From NCBI GenBank assembly GCA_004352715.1, contig SCFE01000020.1, positions 2,122,190 to 2,186,189 of the forward strand: a stretch of DNA of 64,000 nucleotides. Reading direction: 5' to 3'. Shown piece after piece: positions 55,885-64,000 of the stretch; position 1 is the first letter of the stretch, and the number at the start of each line of letters is the position of its first letter. The translations under genes were made by a program, and so were the position numbers. This DNA comes from Hofstenia miamia. Lineage: Eukaryota > Xenacoelomorpha > Acoela. The notes below the pieces were generated by a model. It was not told where the DNA came from, did no database searches, and saw only the letters and a list, made by a program, of their open reading frames with translations.

Positions 55885-57250
55885 TCAGTCAGTCACGTCA
55901 CTCTCATAACATTCTGTGATTTCTTCCTTCAAAGTTATCAGAAGTATTGTTTGTCCTTTTTTATCCACATTTATCTCTGGTAGGTTTTTGAATTCAGTGT
56001 TTTTAAGAATTGAATTTGCCTTTTTTCTCCATCTTTTTTCTGTATTTCTTTGATACTCTAGTAATGATGTCCAGAAATCCACATTGCTGTGTATGCTTTA
56101 TTTATAGTGTTATATTGTAAAATTGAACTCATTTAGGTATTTCATATACCATGATACTACTGATGATTTTTCTTCAGAGAATTTATTTAACCATGCCAAC
56201 CTGCTATTGTCTATTTGACATGAAATTATTTCTTTATGAGCTCTTTTATGCTCTCAACACTAGCATTTCTTACTTTTTTGAGTCATAATTTTCCTTACTT
56301 TGCCTTAGTTTTCATCTAAATAACTGTATTGGCAACTCTTTGCCATCTTTTTCTTGAACTACTGATGCCCCTATTGCAAATTTACTTGTGTCACAATCCA
56401 GCCTAAATTGTTTTAAGTAATCAGGAGTGGCCCATAATGGTAATTTGGCCAACTTTTCTTTTATCTTGTCTAGTTCCTCTTGTTCTTGCCATGTCCATAT
56501 GAATAATACCAATTTTTTCATTAAGCTTGTCATCTGTGCTGTTTTCCCTGCTATGTTTTTAATGAAAGTTTCATAATATTTAAAGAACCCCATGATCCTT
56601 TACAAATGTTTATTATTGGTTGGTTTCTCTATCTTTTTTATCATTTCTCTTCCATTGCCCTTCATGCAAATCTATCTTTATGTTCATCTTTTGTGTCACT
56701 TGTTATTATGATATTGTCTATGTATGCATTAATTCCCTCTTTGATTTTGTGTTTTTTATTTTTCAGTACCTTTGTTATGTATCGTTGGAATGTTGCTGCA
56801 TAGTTGGAATGTGTATTGCATAATCCAAACACCATGTAAATCCAGTTGTAAAGTATGTAGTGATTATGGCTGTTTTTTCTTTACCTGCCAGTATGCTTTG
56901 CCTAGATCAAGTGATGTGAAATATTTATGTTTACTTGCCTCATACATCATATCTTTGATTCTAAGTAGTGGATATGAGTCTTTCTTTTTTCATTATTTCA
57001 TTTAGTTTGATGAAATCTATACATAGTCTGTATTTTTCTCCTTGCTTCATGAACACTGACATGCAAATGAAATTTCACATGGTCTAATGGTCTTAGTGTC
57101 AATTAGTTCATTTAGTGTTTGATTCTATTCTTCTTTTAGTTGTTCCAGGAGTCTTATTACTGGTAACTTTATCAGTTTGTCTGTTGTAGTTATTATTTTG
57201 TGTGTTTCACCTAATGTAACATTGTCTACATGGCATTATTACTGTTTGTT
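55885..57250 (-). pseudogene. pol: Ty3/Gypsy pol fragment: RT and RNase H
   Basis: Minus-strand order: RT fingers remnant TLNELIDTKTIRPC, palm KYRLCIDFIKLNEIM, a decayed middle with the motif C relic AYIDNIIITSD, then the intact stretch 56593-56312 with MGFFKYYETFIKNIAGKTAQ and the RNase H start FRLDCDTSKFAIGASVVQEK (catalytic Asp). Further on, KFSEEKSSVVSWYMKYLNEF (RNase H end) leads to 56082-55885, an Arg/Lys-rich linker (YQRNTEKRWRKKANS) that precedes integrase in this family. Many stops and frameshifts. It may be the missing middle of the same family as 16564-21277. Confidence 0.75.
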
Positions 57251-57559
57251 GATAGTCAATGAAGCAAAAGAAAAACTCCTATACCTAACATAAGTACATT
57301 CATGATGGATCCAGACCACTACTAAACACAACTCATTTAGCTTGACATTCTATTAAATAATCAAACCATATCAAGAAAATAATATAAGAATTCCAAATGA
57401 ATTTATTTATCAATTGCTTACAGTGAGTTTAATCCATTTATAGTATTTTTGGAAAAGTACCATTTGATTTCAAATTTAAACTGTTAGTCTGCTAAGATGG
57501 CAGCTAAAAATAATGGAAGCTACTTTGCCCCCTTGGTTTTGACAAAAGTATTATTATTG
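57251..57559. other. AT-rich sequence without a gene
   Basis: Nothing recognised. Confidence 0.5.
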
Positions 57560-57767
57560 GATTCATTTTCTTTTGTCAGGTTATTTTATATATTCTGATG
57601 GAAAGCTAAACGTCTACGAGCTAGGGTAATTGTATGGTGGTTCCCACATCCGGTTAAAGGTATGCTGGACCAGCCTCCTAATAGCTATTCCACAGCGAGG
57701 AGGGCGACAGCTGTAGTTTCCTGGTGTGCTCTTAGGTTGCGGATAGGTATAGGAGTTTTTTACTGTT
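57560..57767 (+). repeat. Gypsy LTR fragment
   Basis: GGTTATTTTATATATTCTGA, GGAAAGCTAAACGTCTACGA, ATTGTATGGTGGTTCCCACA and CCTCCTAATAGCTATTCCAC match the reverse complement of 20718-20890. Plus orientation, cut by the 1000-N gap. Antisense to the pol fragment on its left, so it belongs to a different copy. Confidence 0.85.
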
Positions 57768-58767
57768 NNNNNNNNNNNNNNNNNNNNNNNNNNNNNNNNN
57801 NNNNNNNNNNNNNNNNNNNNNNNNNNNNNNNNNNNNNNNNNNNNNNNNNNNNNNNNNNNNNNNNNNNNNNNNNNNNNNNNNNNNNNNNNNNNNNNNNNNN
57901 NNNNNNNNNNNNNNNNNNNNNNNNNNNNNNNNNNNNNNNNNNNNNNNNNNNNNNNNNNNNNNNNNNNNNNNNNNNNNNNNNNNNNNNNNNNNNNNNNNNN
58001 NNNNNNNNNNNNNNNNNNNNNNNNNNNNNNNNNNNNNNNNNNNNNNNNNNNNNNNNNNNNNNNNNNNNNNNNNNNNNNNNNNNNNNNNNNNNNNNNNNNN
58101 NNNNNNNNNNNNNNNNNNNNNNNNNNNNNNNNNNNNNNNNNNNNNNNNNNNNNNNNNNNNNNNNNNNNNNNNNNNNNNNNNNNNNNNNNNNNNNNNNNNN
58201 NNNNNNNNNNNNNNNNNNNNNNNNNNNNNNNNNNNNNNNNNNNNNNNNNNNNNNNNNNNNNNNNNNNNNNNNNNNNNNNNNNNNNNNNNNNNNNNNNNNN
58301 NNNNNNNNNNNNNNNNNNNNNNNNNNNNNNNNNNNNNNNNNNNNNNNNNNNNNNNNNNNNNNNNNNNNNNNNNNNNNNNNNNNNNNNNNNNNNNNNNNNN
58401 NNNNNNNNNNNNNNNNNNNNNNNNNNNNNNNNNNNNNNNNNNNNNNNNNNNNNNNNNNNNNNNNNNNNNNNNNNNNNNNNNNNNNNNNNNNNNNNNNNNN
58501 NNNNNNNNNNNNNNNNNNNNNNNNNNNNNNNNNNNNNNNNNNNNNNNNNNNNNNNNNNNNNNNNNNNNNNNNNNNNNNNNNNNNNNNNNNNNNNNNNNNN
58601 NNNNNNNNNNNNNNNNNNNNNNNNNNNNNNNNNNNNNNNNNNNNNNNNNNNNNNNNNNNNNNNNNNNNNNNNNNNNNNNNNNNNNNNNNNNNNNNNNNNN
58701 NNNNNNNNNNNNNNNNNNNNNNNNNNNNNNNNNNNNNNNNNNNNNNNNNNNNNNNNNNNNNNNNNNN
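57768..58767. other. Assembly gap of exactly 1000 N
   Basis: Unknown-size gap inside or next to an LTR. Confidence 0.99.
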
Positions 58768-59437
58768 GTATAAAACACATGACAATTAAATGTTTAAAAA
58801 ATTCAAAAAATGCGTATTAACAAACAAACGACGTTTCTATAAAGTATATAATTAATTTAACATCAGGCAGTAAATTCGCAGCAATTTATTAAAAATTGTT
58901 ACGTTTTAAAAGAAATATCTGTAAAGCTAACTAGAGATAATATTGTAAAAAGCGTTAAGAATCAAAACAATATCTGAGATTGAATTATAAAAATAGCTTA
59001 CCAAAAAGTTTGAAATCTTTCAGAGTAGTTGTCTTTGTTTCATAAATGGGAAATTCCATTATGCCGGTTGTGTATATTCACACGTGTAGAAAGTTACATG
59101 CTTCATAGACAATGTCAACATAAATTTTAAATATGGTCATTGTTCGACTGCCAGAATGTAAACATAGTACAGCCATGTGAAATTGCTTTAATCCGCTCTA
59201 TGTATAAAATTGCATGCTTTCATAGACATTGTCAATATTACGTGGTTTTATCTATTGTTCAAATGTCAAAAGTGTATCCATTCGTAGAGATTTATATCTC
59301 TGAAACATGAAATCCCTTTACAATTAAATAACACTTTCAAATCATAAAAAACTAGAATTTTTCACAATTTGGTTTACTACTATCATAAATTGGTTATTAA
59401 TACAAAACATTTAAAAATAACAAATAACTATATACAT
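58768..59437. other. AT-rich sequence without a gene
   Basis: Two related segments near 59090-59130 and 59210-59250 (TTACATGCTTCATAGACAATGTC / TGCATGCTTTCATAGACATTGTC, quoted in part) suggest a ~120-bp imperfect duplication. No ORF. Confidence 0.5.
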
Positions 59438-59887
59438 TTATTCACAGGTTAATATACAATGCTCTAATGAATGTCCATGATCAAGAAAAATATTTAATCT
59501 ATTGTCTTTGAATTCTCCATAAATAAGAATGAAAATTTTCTGGATTGCAATGTCTATTGGGAACCCCTCCGCATAGAGTCTACCAATGTTATTTTTTAAA
59601 ATTTGTGGTGTGGCAAATGTATGAGGGATATTATATCCACACAACTTGAAGTTTGAGGTATCTACATCTATATGAGGAGTCAATCCAAAACATGTGTCAC
59701 AAGTGCATTGTCCTTGTGAAGGTTGAAACTGAACATGCAACACTGTGTTGTTTGGGAGTGGTATATCTTCATAATTCACAGGCTTATCAATATTTTGCAA
59801 AACACACATCTTGTGTTCAATTGCTGAAAACTCCCGTAAATGGCTATCAAAGCTGCATTCGAGAAATACGTTAGTTGTCATCTCCAA
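59438..59887 (-). CDS. Hypothetical protein, 149 residues
   Basis: An intact ORF from ATG 59887 (MEMTTNVFLECSFDSHLREF) with balanced composition in AT-rich surroundings. It includes a Cys-rich stretch QCTCDTCFGLTPHIDVDT, then CGYNIPHTFATPQILKNNIG, IDIAIQKIFILIYGE and a His-containing end LDHGHSLEHCILTC. No signal peptide or transmembrane segment is evident. The C-x-C-x2-C spacing could bind metal but matches no family I know. It could be a single exon of a longer gene or an element gene. Downstream the DNA is non-coding. Confidence 0.4.
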   Translation of the reverse strand: MEMTTNVFLECSFDSHLREFSAIEHKMCVLQNIDKPVNYEDIPLPNNTVLHVQFQPSQGQCTCDTCFGLTPHIDVDTSNFKLCGYNIPHTFATPQILKNNIGRLYAEGFPIDIAIQKIFILIYGEFKDNRLNIFLDHGHSLEHCILTCE

Positions 59888-60266
59888 AATTGTGAATAGT
59901 AATTTTTAATATCCGTAAAATTTATAAACATAGAGTTTTTGTGATTGGCTACTTTTTACGTTTGGCAGTGTACATATATGGTAATAATGATAATAATAGT
60001 ATTACTATCAAATTAACATTGGCAATATAAATTTTCTTATCACCTCCGCCAACTAGTGTTTTTATTTACATGTAACACATTTTAAAAATAAATTTCCTTT
60101 TGGTGATTTTTTTGTCCTTTCAAACAAAATTACTTGCCTTTGGGAATATTTAATTTTCTTTTTGGTGATTTGTTTTTACCTTTTCACAAAATGAAGTCAG
60201 TTATGTTTAATAATACATGAAAGAATTTGCAAAAACAGTCATTGTTAAGATTTTTATTAGATGTTT
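59888..60266. other. AT-rich sequence without a gene
   Basis: Contains two related 45-bp segments (TTTCCTTTTGGTGATTTTTT near 60090 and TTTTCTTTTTGGTGATTTGT near 60150). Confidence 0.5.
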
Positions 60267-60342
60267 NNNNNNNNNNNNNNNNNNNNNNNNNNNNNNNNNN
60301 NNNNNNNNNNNNNNNNNNNNNNNNNNNNNNNNNNNNNNNNNN
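60267..60342. other. 76-N gap
   Basis: Interrupts the expected LTR; the left flank does not match LTR sequence. Confidence 0.95.
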
Positions 60343-60553
60343 GACTATGCTGTTTGATCATCTTTTGTTTTGTCAAAATACCATCGAGTATAATTTTAAG
60401 TATAATTGCACAAAACATTTACAAAGTGAAAATAATCAATCCTATCATGATTTACAATTTAATCATTATAATCAATAATAAATTTAGTCTTTGTTTCCTT
60501 ATTCTTTTCCTCTCATCTTGACCAATCATGATAGAATGATGGATTATGTCACA
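60343..60553 (-). repeat. Start of the Gypsy 3' LTR
   Basis: On the minus strand TGTGACATAATCCATCATTC begins at 60553, directly after a polypurine tract, and the following ~210 bp match 21277-21070. The LTR is cut at 60343 by the gap. Confidence 0.8.
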
Positions 60554-60563
60554 CTCCCCCTCC
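60554..60563 (-). promoter_or_regulatory. Polypurine tract of the Gypsy element
   Basis: GGAGGGGGAG on the minus strand, lying between the ORF3 stop (60573-60571) and the TG of the LTR. This is the expected site for plus-strand DNA priming. It independently fixes the LTR start and shows that ORF3 belongs to the element. Confidence 0.75.
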
Positions 60564-60611
60564 AGCATAGCTAATTAAGGATGACCACTCTCTCTCCATG
60601 TACCATCTCAG

Positions 60612-60987
60612 CAGCCTTTTTGATTATCTCACTGGCTTCTTTCATTTCCCACGTAACGTTTTCATACGCCTCATCTTTCGTGATTTTTAGCACAACGTCC
60701 TTTTCTGTCGTTAGCATCTTCTTGTGTCTATAGAGATTTAGCTATCGTAGAGATTTAGCTATCATACACGTACTCCGTAATTCGTTTAACTTTTCGTNGC
60801 CGCCTTTTTGATTATCTCACTGGCTTCTTTCATTTCCCACGTAACGTTTTCGTACGCCTCATCTTTCATGATTTTTAGCATGACGTCTTTCTCTGTTGTT
60901 AGCATCTTCTTGTGTCTCAAGAACGACGGGTTCTTTAGAGATTTAGCTATCGTACACATACTCCGTAATTCGTTTAATTTTTCGTTG
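60612..60987. repeat. ~187-bp direct duplication around a single N (likely assembly artefact)
   Basis: 60612-60797 and 60799-60987 encode the same ORF3 codons (from GATTATCTCACTGGCTTC to TCCGTAATTCGTTTAA). They are joined by an N at 60798. The first copy also has a small internal duplication of GAGATTTAGCTATC. Confidence 0.75.
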
Positions 60988-63879
60988 AATATATCGTAGT
61001 GTTTCCTGTATAGTTTCATGCCCTTTATGGCTATCATCAATGTCATAATCGCGTCTATCCTACTGGTGTGCGCCAAATCTGAATGAATCGTAGTATTTGG
61101 GTAGAAGAATTCATACGTCGATCGTAATGATTTCGAGATCGACGAATCGTCATAGAATGCACTTATGTTTTCCAATACTCTTCCTCGGTGATGTTTTCCA
61201 GTTCATTCTTTCCTAATCTGACCATGGTAATAATTTCGACTCTCCTCATTACGTCGTAGTATCGATATTGCAAACTCCAAAGTTCTCCCCACACAATGTC
61301 ATTGATCCCTGAGAATAATATCACAGTTTGTGTTGACCTTTTTTCGATTTCTGCTCGAACTTTCTTAATTTGTCTGCATATTGGTTCTCCTTCTTTATAG
61401 AGATCGTAGGGTGTGACTTGCCCTTCTATAAAGACTCTTTCTTTATTGTCATTTTTCAACAAAATTTCTTTCGACTTCTTGTAGCGGTCGTCGTTGACAA
61501 TTCTTTCGGCTGCTTGTCTGCTGTTGACGTATGTATTTTCTTCATGCCACATTGCTTTAATGGCTCTCTTGTCCTTTAATCTCCAAGTTGGTAACAGCAT
61601 TGGTATAAAGATTGTCGGTGGTGGCGCGCATTTTAATATTGTTGTCATTGTTTTTTCCTCTATGGCCTCGTATGTGCCTTGCATTTCTGCCGTTGTGGCC
61701 ATGCCGAATGTCGCAGGGTAATTGTTCTTAGACTTTTTGATATTTTCCCAGAAAGTATCTGTGAGACCATTCTTCATTAAGTTCTGGGCCGTCTCAGGCT
61801 TTATTATGATTTTCGATGTGATGCATTCTATGTCCACTGCAATCTGGTTTTGTGGTTCCAATAGCTCATCTATCTCTTGCCTGGTAAATGCTTCGGTACA
61901 GAGAACTTTAATTAACGATTTAGTTTCTCTTTCGTATACTTCTCCAAATATTCTTTGTACAATATTATTTGTCCTTTCTCGCCGCACCGTGATTTCTACT
62001 AATAGTCTTTCATCGTCGGTGTCGACCCATGATAGTTCACTGGGCTCTTGTTCGCCCCATTTCTCCAGATTGACTTTATCGATTACTCGTTGTGTATTTG
62101 GAGTTAAGGCTATGTCGGTAGACTGTAAGAGTTTTTCTTCCAGTAACATTTCTTCTTTACTTTTACTCACCATCTCAATAATTTCGATGGGGCAATTTTT
62201 TCCCTCTTTCCGCATAGTTTCTGAGCGTTTGATGATTTTGGTATAAGCACACTGAGGGTAATTCTTCAGATACTTTCTTATCTCCTTTGTGATCACCTCA
62301 TGAATTTTCTTTTCTTCCACCATTTTTATCGTCTGCAACGTTTCCGCATGTTCTCTTCTAATCAAGTTTCGAGTTGTTAGCCACGGTTGGTTTTTAAGCG
62401 CCCTTAGTTTCGTATTAGAGGTTGCGCCCCACATATATTTCTTTGTTTCGTCCGTTAAAATTTCGATCTCACTCGGGCAGATCCCTGTTTTATTTGCTAA
62501 CTCGATTATGCTGGGTCTTCCCAATGTGTGTTGCTGTACTAACAACCTTGTGAAATGTTTCTCAAATCTTTGCTGTACTTTTTTCGTGGGAGACATCGGT
62601 AAAATCTCTACACTCTGCAGTAACCATTGTTTAATGTTTGTCGGAATCGGTGCCACAGCTATTTCGAATTTTTTCTGTCTAGCTATCTGTCTCCGCTCTT
62701 TTCTCATCATCAGCAGTACCAGCTTATCATTGTATGTTAATGCGATCGTTAGTACCCAAATAGCTGTTCTCGCTCTGATCTCTGGGGCATTAATTTCTTC
62801 AAACATTTGCGTTTTAAAGTTCCTTTTAGCCTCCATCTCATACGCTCTTCTGATTTCGTATAACGTAGCTTCCGTACTTTTATGATACTTCTTAGTGGGC
62901 GATCTTATGTCTATCAGCGGCCACTCTTCATGCATAGGCTTTTCTGCTTTAATTTCCGACCATACTGTCGCTATTCTCTCCAAATGCTCAGGTGTTTGGT
63001 TCATGCTGCACTTCAGAAACAAGTTTCCAGTCTCTTCCAAATTTTCAGTTATCCCCAGCAATTCCATAGTACGTGTTTGGTAGTACATATCAATCGCGAT
63101 TTTAGGTTTCACCATGACTCTCTCCGCTGGGGCTATTTCGTTAATTTGTAAGTCCACTTTTATCAGTTCAGATATTTTTCTTGTACCACTATCCAACGTA
63201 AACAAATTGTCTAACTTAATCTCCATTTCTTTTATACATTTCGGCAAATCTTCTGATTTCTGTGTTACGACTATTATTACCCTCGTCTTCTGTTTCTTAG
63301 CTATTTTGAGAGTTTCTTCAATGTTAGTTTGAAGTCTTTTTGATACTATTTCAGCGTCTTTTACAAAATAGACTATCGTGAGATGATTTTTATCGAGGTT
63401 TACTTGTTCACACTCATTTACAATTTTGTCTTTGTTTTTTATTAGTTTCTGTACATCCTTCATTGTGAACTGTTCATCAAATGTAATATGGACTGTACTT
63501 TTGAAGTATGGTCTGTTAAATTGTTCCTTCATATCCTCTTTATATGCTATTATCGTATTGCAGGTTTGACAATTTTTCTTATCAATGACTATTGGAATTG
63601 CTTAACTTTCGTTTTCTTTGGTGGAAGTACTGTGTTGTATTAGCCTTTTAGTTTCTGGCGATAGATTGTCATATGAATTATATCTCATCTTTCTGTTTGC
63701 TATGAAATAGGGATGTATTCTATCTCTTCCTATTTTTGTCATGCGGCTCTCCCTCTCTTCGGATTGTGACGATTTTGTTGTTGTTGATGTTTGTCTGTAC
63801 GAAAAAATTCCTGAGCTTGTTGTTGTGGGGATTGAACTCGTTGACGGTATCTGCGAAGTATCCATATCGGAATCATCAC

Positions 63880-64000
63880 TTATGGGTTGTGTATCCCAAC
63901 TTCCCATAGCTACTGAAGTTATTTCCTCGCTGCCCTTTAATTGGCTTTGAGTACTCATGGATGCTGTTTCCTCGCCGCCCTTTAATTGGCTTTGAGTACT
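63880..64000. repeat. 45-bp tandem repeat at the ORF3 N-terminus
   Basis: CCCTTTAATTGGCTTTGAGT recurs every 45 bp, giving the 15-residue repeat STQSQLKGxEExxSx. It continues past the window edge. Confidence 0.8.

Larger units (their letters stand above)
60571..64000 (-). pseudogene. Gypsy third ORF (ORF3) in env position, nearly intact, runs off the window
   Basis: About 1,050 codons remain. The frame is open from the window edge to TAA 63604-63602; its ATG at 63958 is probably not the true start, because upstream codons repeat STQSQLKG. It then runs through a C-x2-C pair (NCQTCNTIIAYKED), an intact 789-codon stretch 63532-61163, and after a 1-base loss near 61175 the C-terminus to TAG 60573-60571 (AEMVHGERVVILN). 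The protein is highly charged and mostly helical. No signal peptide or membrane segment, so it is not a typical Env. Near its end it has strand-like TVILFSGINDIVW (G-x-N-D) and, ~60 residues on, IHSDLAHTSRIDAIM (D-x-x-H), as in SGNH hydrolases. The expected G-D-S loop is represented only by IEGQVTPYD, so catalysis is doubtful. Three copies exist in this window. No known family recognised. Confidence 0.7.

Noticed and set aside
61370-62885. Plus-strand hydrophobic ORFs opposite ORF3
   Set aside because: Antisense shadows of the minus-strand coding frame. Their Ser/Cys/Phe-rich composition is what the complement of Glu/Lys-rich codons gives.
60571-64000. ORF3 as a retroviral-type envelope
   Set aside because: No signal peptide, transmembrane segment, fusion peptide or furin-like site is visible; the protein is charged throughout.
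1-64000. tRNA or rRNA genes
   Set aside because: No stretch with a convincing cloverleaf or rRNA core was seen by eye; tRNAscan-SE would be decisive.

Overview
This is an AT-rich, repeat-dominated stretch of a eukaryotic genome, almost certainly an invertebrate animal. It combines Ty3/Gypsy LTR retrotransposons, several APE/RT-type LINE fragments, hAT DNA transposons with short GT-AG introns, many MITE-like repeats and long (TA)n tracts. The species cannot be named from the sequence. I find no intact conventional host gene, no rRNA, no tRNA and no prokaryotic feature. The assembly is draft quality: five runs of exactly 1000 N (unknown-size gaps), several short gaps, and four single-N joins next to near-identical duplicated blocks.

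Layout. 0.4-8.6 kb: two broken halves of an unusual third ORF (ORF3) of a Gypsy element, lying next to two copies of a gag-pol retroelement whose polymerase looks hepadnavirus/pararetrovirus-like or DIRS-like. The better copy (5.5-8.6 kb, minus) has gag and pol overlapping in different frames. 8.6-12.9 kb: non-coding. 12.9-15.0 kb: a TIR transposon with two smaller elements nested inside, one carrying a PHD-like zinc-finger fragment. 16.6-21.3 kb: 5' half of a Gypsy element on the minus strand (LTR, primer binding site, gag, protease, start of pol). 22.9-23.1 kb: a GC-richer spot with clustered transcription-factor-like sites. 23.5-43.3 kb: LINE fragments in both orientations, a three-deep transposon nest, a nearly complete solo Gypsy LTR, an exon-like fragment and a transposase-like pseudogene. 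43.3-55.0 kb: blocks of an ~81-85 bp satellite interleaved with three hAT-type genes and an SGNH-like fragment. 55.9-57.3 kb: decayed Gypsy pol. 59.4-59.9 kb: an unidentified 149-residue ORF. 60.3-64.0 kb: the best ORF3 copy, ending at a polypurine tract and LTR start, and running off the right edge.

How the parts fit. The Gypsy pieces can be assembled conceptually as: LTR (TGTGACA...TCTACA), primer site resembling a tRNA-Arg complement, coiled-coil gag with a CCHC knuckle, a TTTAAAC slippery heptamer abutting the gag stop, protease in the -1 frame, RT/RNase H, integrase with a GPF module, then ORF3, polypurine tract and LTR. ORF3 sits where an envelope gene would be but has no visible signal peptide or membrane segment. 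Its C-terminal part has a G-x-N-D motif and a D-x-x-H motif reminiscent of SGNH hydrolases. The two strongest candidates for something undescribed are this ORF3 and the overlapping gag/pol retroelement inserted into it.
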